Positions 14,435 through 25,140 of a DNA stretch of 64,000 nt are shown in pieces. The notes below the pieces were generated by a model. The model was not told where the DNA came from, ran no database searches, and saw only the letters and a program-made list of their open reading frames with translations. Every line of letters begins with the position of its first letter. The first letter of the stretch is position 1. A program made the translations under genes and the position numbers. Origin of the DNA: Montifringilla adamsi (lineage: Eukaryota; Chordata; Aves; Passeriformes; Passeridae); NCBI GenBank assembly GCA_017590115.1, contig JAGGNK010010225.1:3906001-3970000 (forward strand), read 5' to 3'.

Positions 14435-14505
14435 GTGCTGCTGAATTGATTATCTTCACAGCAGACTGGCAGGTGGACATATATTGCTTCCAGATGATAA
14501 TAAAG
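14435..14505 (+). other. Exon-like segment, possibly untranslated
   Basis: A strong pyrimidine tract (T-rich then C7, ending CCCCTAG) precedes 71 bp that end ATAAAG|GTAAAG, a good donor. One frame is open across the segment (2 + 69 bases, including AAELIIFTADWQ). Its ending phase (0) does not match the phase needed by the exon at 15861, so it cannot be coding sequence joined directly to it. It could be a 5' untranslated exon of that gene, an exon of a non-coding RNA, or a chance pair of sites. Transcript data would decide. Confidence 0.25.
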
Positions 14506-14640
14506 GTAAAGAAAGCATCATAAACTTCTGTAGTGGCATATATTTTCCTAATAAAATGTAAGGTATCAAAGCAGAAGGAATTGCTACTCTAAGATCAGTT
14601 TTTAAAGACAATAAAGTTATGTTGACCATACTGATTTTCT

Positions 14641-14662
14641 GGGGGGGGGTGGGGGGTGGGGG
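14641..14662 (+). other. G-quadruplex-like G tract
   Basis: The tract is G9-T-G6-T-G5, which provides four or more runs of three or more G with one-base loops. That is a classic intramolecular quadruplex pattern. The copy 161 bp downstream has shrunk to G7-C-T-G4 and is weaker. It sits about 1.2 kb upstream of the candidate start codon at 15881. No function is claimed. Confidence 0.6.
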
Positions 14663-14965
14663 ATTGTTTGTTTGTTTTTAGTTTGCGGTTCTTGGGGTAA
14701 AATCAACTATATTTAAACCCTTATTTTTTTCTTTTGTGATGTTTGAAATAGTTGTAATGCGTTGATTTAATTACACAGCTAGATCAAACCATGTGAACTT
14801 GAGGGGGGGCTGGGGTTTTTTTGATTGTTTGTTTGTTTTTAGTTTGGGGTTCTTGGGGTAAAAACAACTATATTTAAACCTTTATTTTTTTCTTTTGTGA
14901 TGTTTGAAATAGTTGTAATGCGTTGATTTAATTACACAGCTAGATCAAACCATGTGAACTTGAGG
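14641..14965. repeat. Tandem duplication, 161-bp period, with G tract
   Basis: Two head-to-tail copies start with a G tract (14641-14662; 14803-14817) followed by ATTGTTTGTTTG and about 140 bp of nearly identical sequence ending CATGTGAACTTGAGG. Corresponding bases are 161 bp apart (14663 and 14824). Visible differences are few, for example TTTGCGG versus TTTGGGG and AAAATC versus AAAAAC. The copies lie between the 1-kb duplication and the first supported exon. Confidence 0.92.
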
Positions 14966-15860
14966 AGGGAAATATATATATACTTTAGAAGACATATCAA
15001 CATATGTGTCAATTCTGCTTTGGACTAGTGATACTCAGCTAGACAAATCATAAACACCATGTAAAATCAAACCTGCCAGCTGTGGCATCACCCAGGGCGG
15101 GGAACTACAATTCCTAGTTCAGAGACTTTTTTAATGATGTGTTTTTTTTGTGCAGTGGACATAAGGGAAACATGCAGCCTGTATTTTGATAATTGTGCCA
15201 TTTACATTCTTCTGAATACAGAAAAAACTGTGTTGCAATCCATGGACTAGAGGATACAGTAACATTAAAATCTGTGGTGCCAGAAAGAAGAGTGAGAAAC
15301 TCTAGTTTTGATGGTCTTTGTGTTGAAAATAGCGTGTCTGTTCCACAGCTTATTGCAAAAACCAGAATTAATACTAGGTGTCAAGGGTGACATTGGAGTA
15401 GGAAATGAGTCCCTAACACTCCCTTTAAATATGAGCATTATTTTGTTCCTGGAGACAATAATACAATTTGTTGATATGCTCATTATCTGTAATTTTTGAA
15501 TCTCTTAACCTGCAGACAATACTTTTGTCCTCACAAATTGCTGCTGGCTGTGTGCCCTTTCCGCTGTAAATTTCCACTGTGAGTGGGAAAAAATAAGAAA
15601 GTTGCATTTCTGAGTTCTGTTACATTAAATCTTTAAGTTATTTTTCATTAGTTAGAATACTTCCATAGTGAGTGTGCGCCAAATGTTCATATCATGTCAT
15701 AAAATGACCCCACCTTTTCAGGGGGTCATTGTGCTCAGTGGGAGTTACTGATCATGAAGCTTCTGTCTTGTCATTATGTTTCTTGGCATTGCTAAGAAAC
15801 TGACAAGGGAGCACAGATTCCAAATTCAGTAGTATAACATTACTTGCCTTTTACTTGAAG

Positions 15861-15913
15861 GCATTCTTGGCACTTCTGGCATGGCAGAAGGGATGACATA
15901 TGAGCAGTTGCAG
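15861..15913 (+). CDS. First recognised exon with candidate start codon, unidentified protein
   Basis: This is the first of three exons of one + strand gene. It ends TTGCAG|GTAAGC, a good donor, in phase 0. The likely start codon is ATG at 15881, with G at -3 and +4; it gives MAEGMTYEQLQ up to the donor. The segment from the acceptor-like ACTTGAAG (ends 15860) to 15880 is open in the same frame, so an upstream coding exon is possible, although that acceptor has a weak pyrimidine tract. The intron to the next exon is only 84 bp. No signal peptide is seen; the N-terminus is acidic and hydrophilic. I do not recognise the family. Evidence for coding comes mainly from the exact frame match to the next two exons. 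Confidence 0.65.
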
Positions 15914-15997
15914 GTAAGCTGTATATTTACCTATATGTATTCATTTATTACTCTTAATGAACATAATTCACTGAAATTAAGTTCTTTTGCATTATAG

Positions 15998-16053
15998 ACT
16001 CTAATTGAAGAGGTTCTCGAGGAAAGTGGTTATTACAGTTTCTCTTCTTACAG
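15998..16053 (+). CDS. Second exon of the unidentified split gene
   Basis: The exon is 56 bp long, with acceptor TTGCATTATAG and donor TACAG|GTCAGT. It starts in phase 0, matching the end of the previous exon, and ends in phase 2. It encodes 18 residues beginning TLIEEVLEESGYY plus two bases of an Arg codon that the next exon completes (AG|G). The first half (with the end of exon 1) looks like an acidic amphipathic helix; the second half is Ser/Tyr-rich. No domain is assigned. The other two frames contain stops or break the phase, which supports this reading. Confidence 0.75.
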
Positions 16054-17387
16054 GTCAGTCTAGTCAATTTCAGAAAAAAAAGGTTAATTATGAAGTGCTA
16101 AACCCAAATGTATCATCTTCCTGTTTATGTGACTGCAATTCACTTTAGACTTGGTGCATTATGTGGTTTATTATAATACATGGATGGACTGAAGAAATGT
16201 ATGTGGGACATATTAGCTAATCTAAGCAGCTTTGGCCACATCTGTTTTCTTCATTCAGATGAAAGAGTTGTACAAGTGTGGCAGCAATTTCCTCACATTT
16301 TTTTCCCACATAAACTCACATCTGAACCAAAGGTTAATTACATAGAAGAATATTTTATTTAACACTCTGCCATTACAGGGCTTAAAGGACAAAGCTGATA
16401 TCTTTGACAAAATGTTTGAGTACAGCACAAAAGCCAGTATAGGTGTTTACTAGTACAAAAGTGCAGGGCATGAAAACAAATGTGGTGGTCTTTGAAACTA
16501 GGCAAATGCTTTGTCCTCAAGATGGTATATCTTTTCCTGTAGGAAAATTTTTACACAAGAAATAAAATATATTTATTATATATTTTTTCATGTTTTTCAC
16601 CTGATATCCTCTTATTTATCATCTCAAATATTCTTTAATATTAACTGCTTCAATTAAGCAAGTCTATTCTTGTCTTTACATTAATCACCATTTTAAAGTC
16701 TTGGAGACTGCACTTAGGTTTTCCAAAACGAACAAATAAACAAACATAAACCCTCCCAGCCCCTTGCTCCCCCCATTATAAGTATTAAGAGATTTTAAGA
16801 ATGGTTCCTGGTACTTCAGCAGCATTTTTCAGTTATTTTTTATCTTTGCAACATTTTTGGTATGATTCAACCTCGAAAAATTTCTGATGGTAGTCTATAG
16901 GCTACTCATTAAACTGGTATTTCAGCTTGCAAGTGTCTTGCAACTGCCAGCTCAAAGTATTGAAAATCATGATTCAACACTCCCAAAATAAAATAATGGT
17001 TCAGTCTTTAAACCTTCAGGGTGTGCTTGATTTATGTTTACTGATTACTTTTTTATCCACATGGTTTAACAAACTTCTTTATGAATGTTTTCAAGTATCT
17101 TAAAATTTTTGCCGTCATGACAATCTCCCTGAATTTGATGCTGTAGAAAAAGCATCGCACAACTTATGAAAAAAAAAATAAAATAAAAAGACATCATGTT
17201 ATAAATATACAAATGTGTTGTAGCTTAATAGGCATTTATCTTACAGACTAGTAAAAAGTGTTTTACTTTAATTAACTGTAACGAAGGAGGTGAATATGCT
17301 GAATATGGACTTTGGTTTTTTTTTAATAAGAACTACTACAGAGATAAGGTATCTATTAAAGGAAATCAGAGTGATAGTGTATCTCAT

Positions 17388-17622
17388 TTTGAAAGGACAT
17401 GTAAGGATTGAGTCCAACTCCCTGCTCCTCACAGGACTTCCTAACACTAAGCCATATGACCAAGAGCTTCACCCAGATATTCCTTGAGCTCGGACTCCTT
17501 GAACTCCTTGGTGCTGTGACCACTTACCTGGGGAGACAGTTCCAGTGAGGAACTTTTTCCTCATGGCCAATCTGAACTTCCCTTAGCACAACTTCATTTC
17601 ATTCCCTTGTGTCCTATTACTG
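17388..17622 (-). mobile_element. CR1 LINE fragment, 3' part, antisense
   Basis: Read on the minus strand, this is the 3' portion of a CR1 retroposon. On the + strand it shows the reverse-complement landmarks: GAGTCCAACTCCCTGCTC, then TTGAACTCCTTGGTGCTGTG, ACCACTTACCTGGGGAGA and CAGTTCCAGTGAGGAA, ending near CCCTTGTGTCCTATTACTG. It is 5' truncated and well diverged, so an old copy. It has no coding capacity and lies antisense in the gene's large intron. Confidence 0.85.
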
Positions 17623-18818
17623 TGAATGTAATTGCTGAAATGTTGAGCATACTTCAAGATTGCAGGCACATATGCTGATACTTTCAACATATGAGTGCCA
17701 CAGAAATGCACATGGGACTAACAGCAGTGAAATAATTAAATGTCTTTTTTTCCTAATTTATTCAGAACTTTTTTTCTGCTCTGCTGGAATTCCTTAGAGA
17801 GTAGCTGTTCTGCAGAAAACTAACTTAAGATTCTAAATCTTTAAAAATGTCATTTTAAGGGAGGCATAAAAAATTGTCCTTCCTAGCTACATGGGATGAC
17901 AGCATAGTATAAGGAATTCTTCTCGATCCTGCAGAAGGAAATGGGTGAAAGTTAGCAGTACATTTCAACACATATGTCATGTAAGGTCTGGAGAAGGCCA
18001 GGGATATTCATCGTTAATCACATTGGTGGATGTGCTATGTCTTTGATTTTCACAGGAGCACAGGAAAATTGGAAAGCACATTTTGTTTCCCCTGAGTCAC
18101 GCAATGTCTTTAGCAGCACTTGGAATATGTTATCCACAATCAGTGCTGATCTGTGTTTTCTTCATGGGATTTTTAGCAAAAACAAAATTGATTTTCGAGT
18201 GAATTTTGGAGGAATGGAGTGAAGTCTCCTTACAGGTGTGAATCTCCTTAGAAGCTGTGTGTTTCTAGATTTTGTTGGGTTTTTTAAAATTGCTTAGATT
18301 TGTTAATGGCACGTCTATAACTGCTATTGCAGATTTTGCCTCACTCCACTGCATGTGTGTCACTACAGCATGTCCTGGCTTTAGCTGGCAGGCACAAGAC
18401 AGTCTTATGCAACCCTTTTGTTGTTCTGTCACCAGCAACCTGTTTTTTCACTATGCTTTATGTGGTGGATTGACCGTGGCTGAATGCCAGGTACCCACCA
18501 CAGCTGCTCTGTCACTCTTCTTCACAACTTGGTGGGGGAGAGAAAATAAAACAGAAGGTTCATGAATTGAGATAAGGATAGGAAGAGACATCACTCACCA
18601 ATTCCTGTCACAGGCAGAACAGACTTGACTTGGGGATATTAGCTGAATTTACTACCCATCAGAATCAGAGCAGGATAATGAGAAGCAAAACAAATCTTAA
18701 AAATACCTCCACCACTACCCTCTGTCCTTCCTGTCTTTACCTGCTCCCCAAAAGGGGTGCAGAGAGACAGGGAATGGGGGTTACAGTCAGTTCACCGCAG
18801 GTTGTTCCTGCCACTGTT

Positions 18819-18941
18819 CAGGGAGAGGAGTCCTTCCCCTGCTCCACTGTGGGATTGCTCAGGGAGAGGAGTCCTTCCCCTGTTCCACTGTGGGATTGCT
18901 CAGGGAGAGGAGTCCTTCCCCTGCTCCACTGTGGGATTGCT
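18819..18941. repeat. 41-bp minisatellite, three copies, inside the LTR
   Basis: Three nearly identical 41-bp units begin CAGGGAGAGGAGTCC at 18819, 18860 and 18901. They differ at one position (CCTGCTCC versus CCTGTTCC). The family consensus as I recall it has one related segment, so this looks like a local expansion after insertion. The period is not a multiple of three, which explains the repetitive peptide frames seen here. Confidence 0.92.
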
Positions 18942-19417
18942 CTCACATGAGATAGTTCTCCACAAATTTCTACAGCCTGAGTGCTTCCCATGAGATACAG
19001 TTCTTCACAACCTGCCCTAATATGGGTCACTTTTCCATGGGATGCAGTCCTTCAAGAGTAGCCTACTGCAGTGTTGGTCCCCCACAGGATCACAACTTCT
19101 TCCAGGAAGCCTGCTTCAGTGTGGGCTCCTTTCTCCATGGGTCTGCAGAACCCTGCCAGGAGCCAGGCCTCCCATGGGTTCACAGCCTTCTCTCAGGCAT
19201 TCACCTCTGCAGTGTGGGTCTCCTCCATAGGCTGCAGGGGGATCTCTGCACTCCCATGGACCTCCATGGGCTGCTCCATGGACCCCCCATGGACCTCCAC
19301 AGCTGCCTCACCATGGGCTGCACCAGAGTCTGCAGGGGAATCTCAGCCCTGGCGCATGGAGCAGCTCCTGCTCCTCCTTCTCCACTGACCTTGGTGTCTG
19401 CAGAGTTGTTCTCACAT

Positions 19418-19489
19418 ATTCCTCTCACTCTTCTCTTCTCTGAGCACAACTAAATTCCTCTAACTCTTCTCTTCTCTGAGCACAACTAA
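19418..19489. repeat. 36-bp tandem duplication inside the LTR
   Basis: ATTCCTCT(C/A)ACTCTTC followed by TCTTCTCTGAGCACAACTAA occurs twice, at 19418-19453 and 19454-19489, with one mismatch. It is a small local slippage-type duplication in the solo LTR. Confidence 0.92.
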
Positions 19490-21691
19490 ATCTGAACAAT
19501 AACTTTTTTTCCTTTTGAATCTGTTATCACAGAGGCATTATCACCATCTCTGATTGGCTCAGCCTTGGCCAGCAGCAGTCTTGGAGCCAGTGGGCATTGG
19601 CTCTGTCAGATGTGGGGGAAGCTTCTGGCAGCTTCTCAGAGAAGCCATTCCTGTAGCCCTCCACTACCAAAACCTGTCCATGCAAACCCAGTTAGAATAC
19701 TATTATTTGCTGTGATGCATAATTATGTTTTGTTCCCCTGTTGCTATTATGTTAATTGTTTCCCAGACAAGGCTCTTCTCCCAAATAACTTACATTCTTT
19801 CCTCCAGAAAATGAGAGACCAGACTTTAGCCTTGGCTGTCAAAAACATGTCTATATTTCCAGAGAACTTGCTATGTTTTCTGAAGTGTGTTCTTCTCAGT
19901 GCCATTCAGAGCCTTCAGAGCTTATGCAATTTTTATTTTTTTGCTGCTCACACTCTGCCCAAATAGCCAGAGTCCAGTTTTGATAGCTGTCCAGTATTGA
20001 ATGATTCATTTGGTTAGCAGACAGAATCATTAGGCTTCACCTCAAACTCTCCAAACAACATGAGCAAGTTAGAAGAACAGATCGCTTTCCTCAGCTGCAC
20101 TGCACATCACTTATCAGTGTCCACCATTACCTGGTTTTATTCCATTACACAGTAATTGGTTTGCAGCCCTCACAGCAACATCCCATCAGCCATTCTTGCC
20201 TAAAGCTGATTTGAGCCTGGCTCTACTTCCTCTCTTTTACATACAGTGAGACATTTCAGAAGCAACTGCAAATTTTCCAGCAGAACCTCAATCCATCCTG
20301 TAGCTATCCTGCGATCCCCTTAGAAAAATGTTCACAGAGGAGCTTTAGAAAAAAGTACTTAGAGTAATGAATATCTGTATCTTACTTGCTTTAGCAACAT
20401 ATTGGGCAATACTATTTTTAAACTTACTTATGTTACGTTAAAAGCTTTTAGTTCAGACTGGGGTTTTAATTTTCTAAGTTGTAATGATGCAGCATGTGTG
20501 GGTCTTTCCCAGTGGAAACAGAATGACAGTGCTTCTAGCAGGAAACAAATTGCCTTCCCTTCAGCTCATAATATGGTTCCAGCTTGTCTAGTAGAAATGA
20601 GAAGGAAAAGAACTTCAAGGGCTCCAAGTCCTTAGAAGGCACATCAAAATACTGCAAACTTGATTTGAGAAATTGCAAATGTTAAAGATGCTTTTCGTTT
20701 TAGGGCCAAACTTCCTCATGTTTTCTGACCAAGTTGACATTGACATTATCCATTACATATATTGTAAGGCTACAAGGTGAATCTTAGTTTAGAACAAATG
20801 TGTGTGCTATGGCTAAAAGCATGGTTAAATGCAGAATAATTAGCTAGATAATAGAATAGTGCAATCTTCTACTTCACTGTGGAACACGCTTTATATAGAA
20901 AATTCTGAAAATATGTTGTATTTATTTTCTGGTCTGGGGGAATTTATATGCATTGTCTTTCTCTCCCATCACTGTTACCCCTTGCTGTACCCTTCTAAAA
21001 TTCCAAGAAAATAAGATGGGAAACCAAACCTTAAGTGAGGTGATGACATGAATATTGTAGTAGGACAAATGAACTGTATAAAGAGTTAAAAATAATTCAA
21101 GCAACTTGATTGGGTGATGAGAGAAACATGAATTCTTTAGAAACTGACAGCTTCATAAGAATAATGTCATGCTGCTTTTTTTACCCTATTTTCATTATAG
21201 TAGTAATTACTATCTCAATACCACTCATTTCATGGGGATTAATGACCAGCTGAGGATAATGACCCTCAGCTTTAGCTTGAATAATCAACTTGTGCCCATT
21301 TATCACTAATCTCCTGAAATTACTCAGCACTCCAATTGTATTACTTATTTATACAGAAATTTGGTAAACATGCATAAAAAGACCCTGTAATGTTTCCAAA
21401 TTATTCCACTCACATCCATTGTGCCACTCTCTCTTTTCCACCTTCTGATTTAATATTATACTACACAGGAGGCAAGCTCCTTGTTTGTGAGGCTATTTAC
21501 GAATAAGGCAGTGAATACCAGTTTCAAAATTTCATCCTGCTTTTTTATATTAAAGTGCACATGTAATACCCAAATTCATGCAGAAATCTAGTTTTAATAA
21601 ATTGCTTGAAGAGACCTAATCTAAGCAGAAACTCAGTTATAAGAAAAAATGCAGTGGTCAGAGATAGGAGATGTGTTCAGCTGAGTGCTGT

Positions 21692-22295
21692 AGCTCTGTT
21701 GTGGTTTCACTCCCATGGGCAGCCTCAGCACCACACAACCACTTGTTCACTTCCCTTCAGTAGGACAAGTGAGAGAATTGGAAGAATAAAAGTGAAAAAG
21801 CTCTTGCCTTGAGATAAAGACAGTTTACTAGGTAAAGCAGAATCTGCATCTGCAAGCAATGCAAAAGAAAGGATCCATTCTCTGCTTCCCAACGGCAGGC
21901 AGGGTTAGCCATTTCCAGGAAAGCAGGACTCCATCATATCTCACGATTACTTGGGAAGACAAGTGCCATAACTCCAAGTATACCACCCTGCCCTTCCTTC
22001 CTCTTTCCTCTAGCTTTTACTGCAGAGCATGATGCCACTTGTTGTGGAACATCCCTTTGGTCACTTAGGGTCAGCTGTCCTGGCTGTGTCCCTTCCCAGC
22101 TTCTTGTGCACTCCCAGCCTAAGCACTGGTGGGGTGGTGGGACATGCAAAAGTGGCCCTGGTGCTGTGTGTTGTTCAGCAATAGCTAAAACACTGGTATG
22201 TTGTCAACGCCGTTTTCAACACAAATCCAAAACATAGCAGCATGCAAATTACTGTGAAGAAATTTAATCTAACCCAGCCAAAAGCATACAAGCTC
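21692..22295. repeat. Target-site duplication pair AGCTC around the LTR
   Basis: AGCTC is present immediately outside both ends of the LTR (21692-21696 and 22291-22295). This fixes the insertion boundaries and shows that the site has not been rearranged since integration. Confidence 0.75.
21697..22290 (-). mobile_element. Solo LTR with 5-bp target-site duplication, antisense
   Basis: A 594-bp element starts TGTTGTGGTTTCACTC and ends AACCCAGCCAAAAGCATACA on the + strand, with TG...CA ends. It is flanked by the direct repeat AGCTC (21692-21696 and 22291-22295). The sequence matches a second LTR family common in birds; its transcription sense is the minus strand, where it begins TGTATGCTTTTGGCTGGG. 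No internal retroviral genes are present, so recombination between two LTRs has left one. A 5-bp duplication fits an ERVL-type element, but I infer the class rather than see it. It is old, with many substitutions against the family as I remember it. Confidence 0.88.
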
Positions 22296-23166
22296 AAATG
22301 ACCATGTCTGTTTGTGAAGAATGCTTCAACATTTGTTTTGTAGGAAGAAAAATGGTTGCAGTGCAAGTAAGACTAGAAGGAAGCAGGCTTCACAATCAAA
22401 TGCCTATATTGATATGTTGTCACATAATTTCATAATTTTCTTCAGTGAAATTTATTCCATTGTTATTAAAATTTTAGAAATAGAGAAGCAACTAATTTTG
22501 TCATTAGAAAGAGCTATTTCATGAAGAGCAAAACTGTCAAGTCTGGCTCTAATGATAGCTATACATTTTTAACTACTCAAAGAATATCTCAAGGTATTAT
22601 CCCCAGAAGGATTATATAGCTCAGGAATGACAGCAAATTCCGAACTGTGCCTGTTTGAGGCCCTCATTTGTATTTGGTCTGTGGTCCATAATTTGAAAAT
22701 AGAAATGCATTAGTGGAGCTTTTGCTGCCTGCAAATTTTTACTGTGTTAATTAAGTATTCTTCAGCGTAATGTACCACTTTAATTCTGTTAGATGGCTAA
22801 CAAATTCACATTTGTACTTCATTTAGTTAATGTTTTTTTAATGTTCTAGAACATACCGAACTAGGCAATAGATGACAGTACACAGCTCCAACACTCCTGG
22901 AATCTAAAGCAGATCTTTGGACTTGGTGATACTTAGGCGATTTAAGACATTCTGCTCCTTTTTATTCTCGCCTGGAACCATTTCCACTAATGTTGCCAGG
23001 TATCAGTTAATTGTTTTCTTCTTCCTATAAATGGTTGTCTGTGAAGGTTCCTAGTTCTCACACATGCAAATGATTGTTTTGACCAGCAAGTCATACCAGC
23101 ATTCTGCTGAACTGTACTTCTCCCCAAGGAGGTAAAAAAGTTTGCTAAAGCACAGAAGTACTTTTT

Positions 23167-23260
23167 ACTACTACTACTATTATTATTATTATTATTATCA
23201 TCATCATTATTTCTTTACTATTATTACTTTCATCATCATCATCATCGTCATCACTACTAA
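23167..23260. repeat. Compound trinucleotide microsatellite (TAC/TAT/TCA)
   Basis: Runs of ACT, ATT and ATC triplets follow one another: (TAC)n, (TAT)n, (TCA)n, then a second set with ATCATCATCATCATCG. The structure is compound and interrupted, so the repeat is old. The tyrosine/histidine-rich frame over it (23142-23339) is an artefact. Confidence 0.95.
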
Positions 23261-23982
23261 GCATTCATGGCTGCAAGTCTTTCATTTGGCCCCCTGCAGT
23301 TCTGATGGCTGCCAGCTGAGGGTCTGTGTGGTACTCTAAGTTTCTAGTCCATTTCCACAGACCAGCATTCACTTCACCTTTTGAGTCTGTCCTTCCACTA
23401 AGAGGCAGTATTGGCCTATCTTTCCTAAGTCACAGATCCTGCAGAAATTAAAAGAAACATGAAAACCTGATGTAGCAATTGATCCTAGATTTCATTTCAT
23501 CCAACTCCTGGGGTTTTAGACAGTGGCTAATATTTGTCATATTGATGAATACAGAGAGTTCCAATGACAAAATTTTGACCATGAGATGGATTAAAAGACA
23601 CTTACTGGACAGGGTTCACTGCTGCACATGGTGATTGTCACAGTGTGCTTTTTCACACTTGCCAGAGAGATAATTTTAATCAAGTTGTTGCAGCTGCACA
23701 GACATAGGCTGCATTCAGAAGATACATGTCCAGGCTTCATGGTCATGGTAGAAATCTACAGTAATGATGACTTATAAACTACAAAAAATGTATGCTTTGG
23801 GTTCTAGAACAGCTCTTCATGCCAAAATCAAATGTTCAGGTGTGAAAAACCTATTGCCAATTATATTTTTAGAGAATTGCAGAAATGTTCTGGTTATTTC
23901 ATGGGTAGCCAGTAAGCTAATAACAAAGAGAATTTTAATTTTTTTTCCCTGGTATTACAGTGCCATAACAAGACATTTTCTG

Positions 23983-24010
23983 CTTTTTTTTTTTTTTTTT
24001 TTTTTTTTTT
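23983..24010. repeat. Poly(T) run, 28 bases
   Basis: An uninterrupted run of 28 T lies in the large intron, followed by GAGGCTTG. A TTTATT (AATAAA on the minus strand) occurs about 50 bases to the right, which is rather far for a tail signal. I see no flanking direct repeat. Confidence 0.9.
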
Positions 24011-24902
24011 GAGGCTTGTTTTTCCTGTGAGTCAGAATGATAAGGACTGTGGAAGAAACTGTTTATTGCTTTTTAGCAACTACTCAGCATCAAGACTGGT
24101 AGACTTGGCTCGTATTAGTACTGCTAGGTATAAAAGATGGATAACCTGGCTGTTATTCATGACATTGTGTGGTGTAGAGAAGTAATCCATCTGGTGCAAG
24201 TACCAGAATAATCTGATCACGTGGTAGGATTGTCATTGATGCAAAACCTCTTCCTTCACTCAAGCTGAGGATTATCTTTAGCAATGAGATATTGCTAAAA
24301 AAAGGTGCATTTCACCTCTTGTTGGAAAAAATGAAAGAGCATCTGGCCTGAATTTAGGCTGACTGGTAGGTACCAAGTCGTTGATACAGTTCAGTGATGT
24401 ATAGACAAAATTAAGTGGTCTCCTGACACTAGGAATGCCTGAAGTCCACAGTGCCTGTAGAAAAAGTGCATGTTTATGAAGCTGTCTGTCAGCATTTGGA
24501 CTGTGGGAATGACTGTTTCCAACAGCAGGCAGATGGCTCTGGTCCCTTGCAGAGAGCACATGCCCTGAGTTCTCAGACATTCTTCTATGAGCTCTCCACC
24601 TTTGAGTGGAAGCATCTGTCATCACAGACTTGTTTGGCTGAGATAAGATGGGTTTGCTTTTGCAGTTCTGAAGCAGGTCTTTCTACCAGTTTGATGAAAA
24701 GATTTAAGAACAACTGCTGTGCATTAGAGATGGCTGCCTGATAGAAATTGTGCATATAGCATAGATAAACTCTGTCAAAGAACATCAAATAAGAAGGCAC
24801 CTTCCTACTTAAGCTGGTTGAGAAAACTCAGTATAGAAAGTCATTCTTGTGCAAGCATTCTTATACAGCTACTGTGAACTTAACACTTTCAGTTGAAGGT
24901 TT

Positions 24903-25140
24903 TTGCGTTTGCTTTTTTTTATGGTTGGTTTGGGTTTTTGGGGGGGGCATAAGGGTTTTTTGGTGTTTTTGTTTGTTTGTTTGTTTGTTTTTTTTTGGTT
25001 TTTTTTTTGTTTTTGTTTTTTTTTTGGTTTGATGCATAAGGGTTTTTCGGTGTTTTTGTTTGTTGGTTTGGTTTTTTTTTTTTTTTTGTTTTTTTGTTTT
25101 TTTGTTGGTTTGATTTGGTTTGGTTTGGTTTGTTTTGTAG
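24903..25140. repeat. T/G-only strand-skewed tract with 87-bp duplication
   Basis: Almost 240 bases of the + strand are T and G with very few A or C: TTTG, GGTTT and long T runs. Inside it, GCATAAGGGTTTTT(T/C)GGTG occurs at 24947 and again at 25034, so an 87-bp unit was duplicated. The Lys/Thr/Asn-rich frame on the minus strand and the Phe/Val-rich frames on the + strand are artefacts of this composition. Confidence 0.9.

Larger units (their letters stand above)
18461..19690 (-). mobile_element. Solo LTR of an avian endogenous retrovirus, antisense
   Basis: About 1.2 kb matches a GC-rich LTR family that I know from many bird genomes. On the + strand it starts TGTGGTGGATTGACC and ends near CATGCAAACCCA. 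The promoter and polyadenylation sense is the minus strand; the family's AATAAA region corresponds to about 18640-18660 and appears degraded here (AGTAAAT on the minus strand). No gag, pol or env lies beside it, so it is a solo LTR. The right edge is unclear (a TTAGAATAC variant follows), and I could not find a clean target-site duplication. The many open frames here (for example 19022-19453) are chance frames in GC-rich LTR sequence, not genes. Confidence 0.85.

Noticed and set aside
16374..16445. Exon-like segment after CATTACAG with an open frame including KADIFDKMFEYST
   Set aside because: Joining it to the exon ending at 16053 (phase 2) gives an immediate stop, and the donor GTGTTT is poor.
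19022..19453. 143-codon + frame and several overlapping frames
   Set aside because: They lie wholly inside a solo LTR, antisense to its transcription, and arise from its GC-rich composition.
23142..23339. Tyr/His-rich 65-codon frame
   Set aside because: It is the translation of the trinucleotide microsatellite.
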